From positions 1 through 5,097 of the forward strand of contig JACMRC010000425.1 in NCBI GenBank assembly GCA_014376655.1: a DNA stretch of 5,097 nt. The letters are read 5' to 3'. Of the stretch, positions 1 through 5,097 are shown in pieces. The translations under genes and the position numbers were made by a program. This stretch comes from Mucilaginibacter sp. Its GTDB lineage: Bacteria; Bacteroidota; Bacteroidia; Sphingobacteriales; Sphingobacteriaceae. The notes beneath the pieces are model-generated. The model saw only the letters and a program-made list of their open reading frames with translations, searched no databases and had not been told where the DNA came from. Each line of letters starts with the position of its first letter. Positions within the stretch are counted from its first letter, which is position 1.

Positions 1-112
1 AAAGTGTGATAGGATGTGATGAATTGTGGTAATCAACCTGAATATGGATCTCATAAAATGGGTCAGCAGGCAAGGTAAATTTGCGGCAAGTCAACCTAAC
101 GTGTATGTTCAT
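1..112 (-). CDS. possible 5' end of a divergent gene, product unknown (partial)
   Basis: On the minus strand an open frame starts at ATG 112-110 and runs without a stop to the left edge, giving about 37 residues (beginning MNIHVRLTCRKFTLPADPF). All three plus-strand frames hit stops within the first 36 bases, so no plus-strand gene ends here. The peptide has ordinary composition, with alternating hydrophobic and polar stretches and codons much like the neighbouring genes (TTG for Leu, GTT, GAT, AAA). An in-frame stop lies just upstream (TAA at 124-122), so ATG 112 is the natural start; the bases before it are AT-rich with no clear Shine-Dalgarno site. No clear TAnnTTTG promoter was seen for it. 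I do not recognise the family, and a frame this short can stay open by chance, so confidence is low. Confidence 0.38.
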   Translation of the reverse strand, partial: MNIHVRLTCRKFTLPADPFYEIHIQVDYHNSSHPITL

Positions 113-304
113 CAATGAATTTTAATTTAATGTATTGATATACAGATACTTAAATAAAAAGCATTTCCCACGATGAGATCTTAGGCGTATCGAATGTGAT
201 AAACCGGTTAAGGGCAGTAGGTTTTGTTGTACTATGGCGTTACCGTTAAATTGTAAAAGCGATGCGCCTTGCTATGTGGCCTCAACTAATTAAAAATAAA
301 TTCA

Positions 305-312
305 TACTTTTG
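305..312 (+). promoter_or_regulatory. putative Bacteroidota -7 promoter element for tig
   Basis: TACTTTTG matches the Bacteroidota primary-sigma -7 consensus TAnnTTTG exactly. It would start transcription near position 317, giving a leader of about 70 bases before the trigger factor ATG. No convincing TTTG -33 box lies 19-21 bases upstream; the nearest TTG (269-271) is too far. The call therefore rests on the -7 box and its position. Confidence 0.5.
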
Positions 313-386
313 CACCTCTAAATTTGTATCTAATTAATGTCAGGCTTTAAACGCCGGTATTTAATATTAAAAACAGAAGTTAAAAG

Positions 387-1736
387 ATGAATATTACCCA
401 GGAAAAAATTGATAACCTGAATGCAGTTGTAAAAATTAATATCGACCCTGCCGACTACCAGGCCCGCGTTGATAAAGCAATTAAAGACCACGCTAAAAAA
501 GCAAATATGCCGGGCTTCCGTAAAGGAATGGTTCCAGCATCGCACATAAAAAAAATGTACGGTAAAAGTATTTTGGTTGATGAGGTGAACAACCTGTTGT
601 CAGATACTTTAAATAACTACATAGCCGAGCAAAAATTAGAAGTATTAGGCCAGCCGTTGCCAAAATTGGATAATAACAAAGAATATAACTGGGACTATAC
701 CGATAATTTCGAGTTTAACTACGATTTAGGTTTAGCACCTGAGTTTGCACTTGACTTTTCATCAAAAGATAAATTGACGCAATATGTGATCAAAATTGAT
801 GAGACAACTTTAGCCGAGCGTGTTAAAAATATCCGCAGAAGCTATGGCAAAATGACAAATCCTGACGTATCGGCAGAGGATGATGTGTTATATGCGCAAT
901 TAACGCAGCTTTCGCCGGATGGTTCTGTTTTTGATGATGGAATAAGCAATACAACATCAGTACGTTTAGAGCAGGTAACAGACGCGAAAATAAAAAAATC
1001 GCTTATCGGTTTAAAAAAGGATGATGAAGTAACACTGGATATCCAGAAAGCTTACAATAACGATGCACCTAAAGTTGCTGCCATATTAGGCATTGACGAA
1101 GGTGAAGCAGCTGATTTAAAATCGAACTTTAAATTAACTGTGAAAAATGTAAATCGTTTAGAAGAAAGCGACCTGAACCAGGAGTTCTTTGATAAATTAT
1201 TTGGAGAAGGTGCAGTAACCGACGAAGCTGGCTTCAAAGCTAAAATAACTGAAGAGTTAGAAAGCATGATGCAGCAGGATGCCGACCGTAAATTACAGAA
1301 CGATATTTATAACTATAGCATAGATAAAGTTCAGTTTAATTTGCCAGACGAGTTCTTGAAACGCTGGTTACGTGCTACCAACGAAAAACTAACCGAAGAC
1401 GAATTGCAAGGTGGTTATAAAGATTTTGCTCAAAACCTTAAATGGACTTTAATTGAGAACAAGATCATAAAAGATAACAGCATTGAAATTAAGTATGAGG
1501 AAGTTTTCGCGGCAGCAAAACAAAGTTTAGATCAGCAGTTCAGGATGTACAGCCCGCAGCCAATAGGCGAGGAGCAGTTATCACAATATGCTGTACAATA
1601 CCTTCAAAACAAAGAGAATGCTAATAAAGTATTTGACGAAGTAAAAGCCCTTAAAACATTAGATTATATTAAGAGCGTAGTTACTTTAGACAAAAAGGAT
1701 ATTTTTTATAAAGACTTTAAAGAGTTAGTAAAATAA
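387..1736 (+). CDS. tig: trigger factor, ribosome-associated chaperone
   Basis: Encodes 449 residues, close to the usual family length (about 430-450). Trigger factor is cytosolic; it docks beside the exit tunnel through ribosomal protein L23 and shields nascent chains. The ribosome-binding domain covers about residues 1-115 and carries the signature GFRKGMVP at 43-50, numbered as in E. coli, including the F44-R45-K46 docking residues. A PPIase-like (FKBP fold) insertion spans about 160-257, followed by the helical C-terminal chaperone arms to the end. The insertion is poorly conserved: the FKBP 'PGFE..I.G...G' region reads as KIKKSLIGLKKDDE (201-214), so prolyl isomerase activity is doubtful (inference). 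The ATG at 387 follows an A/G-rich stretch rather than a true Shine-Dalgarno site, and its numbering fits the family N-terminus. A strong terminator follows the stop, so the gene is probably transcribed separately from clpP. Confidence 0.96.
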   Translation: MNITQEKIDNLNAVVKINIDPADYQARVDKAIKDHAKKANMPGFRKGMVPASHIKKMYGKSILVDEVNNLLSDTLNNYIAEQKLEVLGQPLPKLDNNKEYNWDYTDNFEFNYDLGLAPEFALDFSSKDKLTQYVIKIDETTLAERVKNIRRSYGKMTNPDVSAEDDVLYAQLTQLSPDGSVFDDGISNTTSVRLEQVTDAKIKKSLIGLKKDDEVTLDIQKAYNNDAPKVAAILGIDEGEAADLKSNFKLTVKNVNRLEESDLNQEFFDKLFGEGAVTDEAGFKAKITEELESMMQQDADRKLQNDIYNYSIDKVQFNLPDEFLKRWLRATNEKLTEDELQGGYKDFAQNLKWTLIENKIIKDNSIEIKYEEVFAAAKQSLDQQFRMYSPQPIGEEQLSQYAVQYLQNKENANKVFDEVKALKTLDYIKSVVTLDKKDIFYKDFKELVK

Positions 1737-1759
1737 AAATAGATCCTTTATCATATTTT

Positions 1760-1789
1760 AAAAAGCATCCTCAAAAGGGATGCTTTTTT
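1760..1789 (+). terminator. intrinsic terminator after tig
   Basis: An 11-bp perfect stem (AAAAAGCATCC at 1760-1770 paired with GGATGCTTTTT at 1778-1788) closes a 7-base loop, and the 3' arm runs into six Ts (1784-1789). The stem begins 24 bases after the tig stop. This is a textbook Rho-independent terminator. The A-tract on the 5' side could allow some termination from the opposite direction, but no minus-strand gene is seen to the right. Confidence 0.92.
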
Positions 1790-1800
1790 GTTACACTAAT

Positions 1801-1952
1801 TCCGCCACGCGTCATTGCGAGGAACGAAGCAATCTCTGCAACAGACATTCAATGTGATAAATGATTGTAAGTAGTAGAAGTGCCTATTCCGTCGGTACCC
1901 GGTTTGATTAGCATGTGAAGAGATTGCTTCGTTCCTCGCAATGACGGGCGGA
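1801..1952. repeat. REP/BIME-like long inverted-repeat element, 152 bp
   Basis: The arm at 1810-1837 (starting CGTCATTGCGAGG) is an exact reverse complement of 1919-1946 over 28 bases. After a 3-base interruption on the left side, a further 6 bases pair (TCCGCC 1801-1806 with GGCGGA 1947-1952). About 81 bases separate the arms and hold no gene. Each arm contains a small internal palindrome, ATTGC-N10-GCAAT (1814-1833 on the left). The arm resembles the dispersed 'GTCATTGCGAGGA.CGAAGCAATCTC' repeats I recall from intergenic regions of many bacterial genomes, including Bacteroidota. That recollection is knowledge, not a search result. The layout of two oppositely oriented units matches a bacterial interspersed mosaic element or a MITE. 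No transposase is present and no target duplication is evident. It sits between the tig terminator and clpP. Confidence 0.8.
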
Positions 1953-2016
1953 GAGAAAAGAGGAATTATTTTACTTTAATAAAACTTTATCATTAAAATT
2001 ATATTCAACTAAAAAC

Positions 2017-2024
2017 TATATTTA
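2017..2024 (+). promoter_or_regulatory. weak candidate -7 element for clpP
   Basis: TATATTTA matches TAnnTTTG at five of the six fixed bases (final G is A). It would place the transcript start near 2029, about 40 bases ahead of the clpP ATG. No good -33 TTTG is seen at the right distance. Because a strong terminator ends tig upstream, clpP needs a promoter somewhere in 1790-2068, and this is the best match found in the AT-rich stretch. No CIRCE-type heat-shock operator was found. Confidence 0.3.
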
Positions 2025-2068
2025 TCGCGGGCTATCGCTCGTATCACAAAGTATAAAAACACAAACAC

Positions 2069-2791
2069 ATGAACAGTATACCAGATAAAAACGAATTTAG
2101 AAAATACGCTGTTAAACATCATAGAATTGGCGGCATGCATGTAGATAAATTTATGGCCGGTGTTAACCGTGCAAACATGCCAACAGGCATTGCACCAATG
2201 GGTTATACGCCTTATATTATTGAGGAACGCCAGTTAAACATCTCGCAATTAGACGTGTTCTCGCGTTTAATGATGGACCGTATTATTTTCCTGGGCGATC
2301 CTATATATGATCAAAACGCCAATGTTATCCAGGCGCAGTTATTATTCCTGCAATCGGCTGATGCAAAACGCGATATACAGCTTTATATTAACTCTCCGGG
2401 TGGTTCTGTATATGCAGGTTTGGGTATTTATGATACCATGCAATTGATATCAAACGATGTAGCTACCATTTGTACAGGTATGGCGGCATCAATGGGTGCG
2501 GTATTATTGTGCGCAGGTGCCGAAGGCAAGCGTGCAGCATTGCCTCACTCGCGTGTAATGATTCACCAGCCATCAGGTGGCGCACAGGGCCAGCAATCAG
2601 ACATCGAGATTTCTTACCACGAGATCACTAAACTGAAAAAAGAATTATACCAGATCATTGCAGATCATAGCGGTGCATCATACGACAAAGTACATGATGC
2701 ATCTGACCGTGACTACTGGATGATAGCAGAAGAGGCCAAAGAATTTGGTATGATCGACGAAATATTAAGAGGTAATAAAACAAAGAAGTAA
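2069..2791 (+). CDS. clpP: ATP-dependent Clp protease, proteolytic subunit ClpP
   Basis: Encodes 240 residues of serine peptidase family S14. ClpP forms a two-ring, 14-subunit barrel in the cytosol that degrades proteins unfolded by ClpX or another Clp ATPase. The catalytic triad is complete: Ser141 in GMAASMGA, His166 in MIHQP and Asp215 in DRDYW, with the same spacings as E. coli (25 and 49 residues). The oxyanion-hole/substrate loop NSPGGSV is at 108-114. The conserved core begins around YIIEER (49-54), so the N-terminus is about 30 residues longer than the E. coli precursor. The extra part (MNSIPDKNEFRKYAVKHHRI and onward) is likely a leader removed or arranged differently on maturation (inference). 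ATG 2069 gives the full-length form; Met23, Met30, Met37 and Met44 are possible alternative starts. No Shine-Dalgarno site precedes it, as is common in Bacteroidota. clpX follows after 144 bases. Confidence 0.97.
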   Translation: MNSIPDKNEFRKYAVKHHRIGGMHVDKFMAGVNRANMPTGIAPMGYTPYIIEERQLNISQLDVFSRLMMDRIIFLGDPIYDQNANVIQAQLLFLQSADAKRDIQLYINSPGGSVYAGLGIYDTMQLISNDVATICTGMAASMGAVLLCAGAEGKRAALPHSRVMIHQPSGGAQGQQSDIEISYHEITKLKKELYQIIADHSGASYDKVHDASDRDYWMIAEEAKEFGMIDEILRGNKTKK

Positions 2792-2797
2792 TTTGAT

Positions 2798-2880
2798 AGT
2801 TAGGATATTAGTCGGTAAGTCCGGAAGACAGTAAAGTCCGTAAATGGACTATATCTTTCGGGCTTGCTGACTGACTAACT
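2798..2880. repeat. palindromic element of degenerate 8-base AGTCSGKA-type units
   Basis: The left half is a run of degenerate 8-base units: AGTCGGTA (2810-2817), AGTCCGGA (2818-2825), AGACAGTA (2826-2833), then AAGTCCGTA (2834-2842). The right half is their approximate reverse complement. The predicted fold has three helices: 2808-2816 with 2870-2878 (one G-U); 2817-2828 with 2854-2865 (two G-U); and AGTCC 2835-2839 with GGACT 2846-2850 closing a 6-base loop. A 4-base bulge (2866-2869) and an internal loop separate them. AGTTAG/CTAACT (2798-2803, 2875-2880) offers an alternative outer pairing. No T-run follows, so it is not a standard terminator. It lies just upstream of the clpX promoter and is unrelated to the element before clpP. 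Confidence 0.7.
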
Positions 2881-2887
2881 TCCTGGC

Positions 2888-2919
2888 TTTGTATATCTCA
2901 GGGCAATTGCGTAAATTTG
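2888..2919 (+). promoter_or_regulatory. Bacteroidota-type promoter for clpX
   Basis: A TTTG -33 box (2888-2891) is separated by 20 bases from TAAATTTG (2912-2919), an exact TAnnTTTG -7 box. Both elements and the spacing fit the Bacteroidota primary-sigma consensus, making this the best promoter match in the window. Transcription would start near 2923-2925, leaving only about 12 bases before the clpX ATG. clpX can therefore probably be transcribed independently of clpP. Confidence 0.72.
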
Positions 2920-2935
2920 TTAACAATCAATCACA

Positions 2936-4174
2936 ATGAATAAAAATAGTAAAGAGATAAGGTGTTCATTTTGCGGCGCAGGCAAGCAAGATTCGCTGAT
3001 GCTTATAGCGGGGCTGGATGCACACATTTGTGATAAGTGCGTTAACCAGGCTAACGAAATATTGGCCGAAGAGTTAAAGGTGCGTAAAGTAAAAACTTCG
3101 CCAAGTTCGCCGGCAATATTAAAACCAGCCGAAATAAAAAGTCACCTTGACCAATACGTTATTGGCCAGGACGATGCAAAGAAAATACTTGCAGTTGCTA
3201 CTTACAACCACTACAAACGCTTAAACCAGCGAATTGATAAAGATGAGGTTGAGATTGAAAAATCAAATATCATTATGGTTGGCGAAACCGGTACAGGTAA
3301 AACCTTACTGGCAAAAACGCTTGCAAAAGTTTTAAACGTTCCGTTTTGTATTTGCGATGCAACTGTATTAACAGAGGCTGGCTATGTAGGCGAGGATGTT
3401 GAAAGTATATTAACCCGTTTGCTGCAATCTGCAGATTATGATGTAGCCACTGCCGAAAAAGGTATTGTATACATTGACGAGGTTGATAAAATAGCACGTA
3501 AAAGCGATAACGCTTCTATAACCCGCGACGTTAGCGGCGGAGGTGTACAACAAGCATTGTTAAAGATATTGGAAGGTACAATGGTTAACGTGCCACCACA
3601 AGGCGGCCGTAAACACCCCGATCAGAAAATGATCACTGTTAATACCAGCAATATCCTGTTTATATGCGGTGGTGCTTTTGATGGTATCGAAAAGAAAATT
3701 GCTAACCGCTTACGTACACAAACCGTTGGTTATAAGCTAAAAGGTAATGATGGCGAGGTTGATATGAAAAACCTTTACAAATACATTACCCCGCAGGATT
3801 TGAAATCATTTGGTTTAATACCTGAGTTAATAGGCCGTTTACCGGTGTTGACTTATCTTAATCCATTGGATAGAGAAGCGTTGCACAATATATTAACCGA
3901 GCCTAAAAATTCGTTATTGAAACAATACAAAAAGTTATTTGAATACGAAGGCGTAAAGCTGGACTTTGAAGACGACGTTTTAGAGTTTATTGTTGATAAG
4001 GCAATGGAATTTAAATTAGGCGCGCGTGGTTTACGTTCTATCTGTGAGGCTATAATGATTGATGCCATGTTTGAGTTCCCATCTAAAAAAGATGTGAAGA
4101 AATTAAACATTACATTAGATTACGCCCACGAGAAATTTGAAAAATCTGACATTAAAAAGTTAAAGGTGGCTTAA
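2936..4174 (+). CDS. clpX: ATP-dependent Clp protease, ATP-binding unfoldase subunit ClpX
   Basis: Encodes 412 residues, normal for ClpX. The protein is a hexameric AAA+ unfoldase that recognises tagged substrates, threads them through its pore and delivers them to ClpP. The N-terminal C4 zinc-binding domain has Cys10, Cys13, Cys32 and Cys35. The AAA+ module shows Walker A GETGTGKT (116-123), pore-1 loop GYVGED (149-154), Walker B IVYIDE (177-182), an RKH pore loop in GGRKHP (223-228), the arginine-finger region GLIPELIGRLP (293-303), and sensor 2 GARGLR (362-367). The ClpP-docking tripeptide, IGF in E. coli, aligns with VGY (264-266), a conservative change. ATG 2936 puts the zinc domain at the expected distance from the N-terminus; TCACA directly before it gives no Shine-Dalgarno site. 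It lies 144 bases after clpP, behind its own promoter match, with amn 90 bases downstream. Confidence 0.97.
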   Translation: MNKNSKEIRCSFCGAGKQDSLMLIAGLDAHICDKCVNQANEILAEELKVRKVKTSPSSPAILKPAEIKSHLDQYVIGQDDAKKILAVATYNHYKRLNQRIDKDEVEIEKSNIIMVGETGTGKTLLAKTLAKVLNVPFCICDATVLTEAGYVGEDVESILTRLLQSADYDVATAEKGIVYIDEVDKIARKSDNASITRDVSGGGVQQALLKILEGTMVNVPPQGGRKHPDQKMITVNTSNILFICGGAFDGIEKKIANRLRTQTVGYKLKGNDGEVDMKNLYKYITPQDLKSFGLIPELIGRLPVLTYLNPLDREALHNILTEPKNSLLKQYKKLFEYEGVKLDFEDDVLEFIVDKAMEFKLGARGLRSICEAIMIDAMFEFPSKKDVKKLNITLDYAHEKFEKSDIKKLKVA

Positions 4175-4184
4175 CAACAACTAT

Positions 4185-4203
4185 ATAGCTTAAAGCTATT
4201 TTT
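4185..4203 (+). terminator. weak hairpin plus T-run after clpX
   Basis: ATAGC (4185-4189) pairs with GCTAT (4195-4199) around a 5-base loop, extendable by one A-T pair, and is followed at once by five Ts (4199-4203). It starts 11 bases after the clpX stop. The stem is short and AT-rich, so any termination would be partial. The T-run also forms part of a TAnnTTTG match, so the same bases may serve as a promoter instead. Confidence 0.4.
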
Positions 4204-4204
4204 G
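4197..4204 (+). promoter_or_regulatory. candidate -7 element for amn
   Basis: TATTTTTG matches TAnnTTTG exactly and would start transcription near 4209, about 55 bases before the amn ATG. No TTTG -33 box is present at 19-21 bases upstream (that stretch is the end of clpX), so it may be weak or fortuitous in this AT-rich spacer. Confidence 0.35.
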
Positions 4205-4218
4205 TATAAATCAAACTG

Positions 4219-4247
4219 CAGCCCTGGTGTAACGCCGGGGTTTGCTG
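4219..4247 (+). other. GC-rich hairpin in the clpX-amn spacer
   Basis: CCCTGGTG (4222-4229) pairs with CGCCGGGG (4233-4240) over 8 bp including two G-U pairs, with a TAA loop. CAG 4219-4221 and CTG 4245-4247 add three outer pairs across a 4-base bulge. It is markedly more GC-rich than its surroundings. What follows is A-rich (TATAAAAAGAAAAG), not a T-run, so it is not a clear forward terminator. It could be a degenerate terminator, an mRNA-stabilising 3' structure for clpX, or part of the amn leader. Confidence 0.45.
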
Positions 4248-4264
4248 TATAAAAAGAAAAGATT

Positions 4265-5097
4265 ATGAACGAAGGATTAAATGTAAAAAAGGATGCAGAA
4301 AACCATCCAAAAGTTAAAGAGGTAACAAGCCCCATTAAACCGGGTTTAAAAACAAAAGAGGCCATTGTGGCCAACTGGTTGCCGCGTTATACCGGTAGGC
4401 CGTTAGAAGAGTTTGGTGATTACATTATCTTAACCAACTTCTCAAAATACATCCAGCTATTTTCTGAATGGAACGATAACGCGCCTATAATGGGGGTTGA
4501 TAAACCAATGCAAAGCGTAACCGCAAACGGTATTACCATTATCAATTTTGGTATGGGTAGCTCGGTTGCAGCTACAGTTATGGATTTGCTTACAGCCATA
4601 CATCCTAAAGCAGTTATATTTTTAGGTAAATGTGGCGGCTTAAAACGGAAAAACAACGTAGGCGACCTAATATTACCTATTGCGGCTATTAGAGGCGAAG
4701 GTACCTCAAATGACTATTTACCTGCCGAGGTGCCCGCATTACCATCATTTGCTTTGCAGAAAGCGATATCAACTACCATCCGGGATTTCTCTTTAGATTA
4801 TTGGACAGGCACCTGCTATACCACTAACCGCCGCGTTTGGGAGCATGACAAAAAGTTTAAAAACTATTTGAAAGAGCTGCGCGCCATGGCTGTTGATATG
4901 GAAACCGCTACCATTTTTACCTGCGGATTTGCAAATAAAATACCAACCGGAGCATTGTTGTTAGTCTCAGACCAACCAATGATACCTGAGGGTGTTAAAA
5001 CAACCGAGAGCGACTCGAAAGTAAGCTCGCAATTTGTGGAAACCCATTTAAAAGTAGGTATCGAATCTTTAAAACAATTGATAAATGGTGGGCTTAC
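4265..5097 (+). CDS. amn: AMP nucleosidase, short AMN-like form (3' end cut by the window)
   Basis: An open frame of 277 codons runs from ATG 4265 off the right edge. It belongs to the purine nucleoside phosphorylase/UDP phosphorylase superfamily, AMN-like branch. AMP nucleosidase hydrolyses AMP to adenine and ribose 5-phosphate, in purine salvage and control of AMP level, in the cytosol. Visible motifs are GMGSS (96-100, phosphate-binding glycine loop), FLGKCGGL (119-126), AVDMETAT (209-216, the Met-Glu nucleoside-binding motif) and SDQP (235-238, with Asp236 as the likely general acid). Bacteroidota members, as I recall them, are about 260-290 residues and lack the long N-terminal regulatory domain of the E. 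coli enzyme (about 480 residues), so only a few C-terminal residues should be missing. A purine-rich AAAAAGAAAAG precedes the start. The substrate call (AMP rather than another nucleoside) rests on family resemblance alone. Confidence 0.88.
   Translation, partial: MNEGLNVKKDAENHPKVKEVTSPIKPGLKTKEAIVANWLPRYTGRPLEEFGDYIILTNFSKYIQLFSEWNDNAPIMGVDKPMQSVTANGITIINFGMGSSVAATVMDLLTAIHPKAVIFLGKCGGLKRKNNVGDLILPIAAIRGEGTSNDYLPAEVPALPSFALQKAISTTIRDFSLDYWTGTCYTTNRRVWEHDKKFKNYLKELRAMAVDMETATIFTCGFANKIPTGALLLVSDQPMIPEGVKTTESDSKVSSQFVETHLKVGIESLKQLINGGL

Noticed and set aside
113..304. RNA gene or regulatory structure upstream of tig
   Set aside because: Only a short 8-base palindrome (AACCGGTT, 202-209) was seen. 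There is no tRNA-like fold, riboswitch core or extended stem.
1801..1952. CRISPR array or insertion sequence
   Set aside because: Only two copies occur, in inverted orientation, with no regular spacers and no transposase frame between or beside them.
1953..2068. CIRCE (HrcA) operator or other known heat-shock operator ahead of clpP
   Set aside because: No TTAGCACTC-N9-GAGTGCTAA type inverted repeat is present here or upstream of tig or clpX.
2798..2880. Clp gap palindrome as an intrinsic terminator for clpP
   Set aside because: The stem is long but interrupted, and it is followed by CTAACTTCCTGG with no T-run, so the standard terminator signature is missing.
330..4656. Several 67-85 codon minus-strand open frames (330-545, 1052-1267, 3273-3497, 3853-4110, 4171-4374, 4420-4656)
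   Set aside because: Most lie inside tig, clpX or amn; 330-545 and 4171-4374 also run into flanking intergenic sequence. Their low-complexity or Ser/Phe-rich peptides are typical of antisense shadows. The sense proteins have clear family motifs.
387..5097. A novel defence or accessory system
   Set aside because: All confidently called genes are core housekeeping genes with intact motifs; nothing in gene content suggests a mobile island or defence locus.

Overview
The window looks like chromosomal DNA from a Bacteroidota bacterium, most likely of the Sphingobacteriaceae (Mucilaginibacter/Pedobacter type). This is inferred from protein style (ClpP with a long N-terminal extension, ClpX with a GETGTGKT Walker A, a short AMN-type AMP nucleosidase), AT-rich codon choice (TTA/TTG leucines, AAA lysines), the near absence of Shine-Dalgarno sites, and matches to the Bacteroidota promoter pattern TTTG-N19-21-TAnnTTTG. 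No database search was possible, so genus is a guess.

Layout. Positions 1-112 may hold the 5' end of a minus-strand gene running off the left edge. Positions 113-386 are intergenic and contain a good -7 element (305-312) for trigger factor. tig (387-1736) is followed by a strong intrinsic terminator (1760-1789). The 332-base gap to clpP also holds a long inverted-repeat element (1801-1952) whose 28-base arms are perfect complements, then an AT-rich stretch with a weak clpP promoter candidate. clpP (2069-2791) and clpX (2936-4174) are separated by a second, different palindromic element built of degenerate 8-base units (2798-2880), and then by the best promoter in the window (2888-2919), just ahead of clpX. 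A 90-base gap with two small hairpins and a -7 match leads to amn (4265 to the right edge), which lacks only its last residues and stop.

How the genes work together. Trigger factor meets nascent chains at the ribosome exit tunnel. ClpX unfolds marked substrates and feeds them to the ClpP peptidase barrel. tig-clpP-clpX is a widely conserved protein quality-control cluster. amn encodes AMP nucleosidase, a purine-salvage/AMP-level enzyme with no obvious mechanistic link to the Clp system. The terminator, palindromic elements and separate promoter matches suggest the genes are at least partly independent transcription units rather than one tight operon.

I found no undescribed biological system here: the genes are core housekeeping genes. 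The most interesting material is intergenic: two unrelated palindromic repeat elements placed in consecutive gaps of the tig-clpP-clpX cluster.
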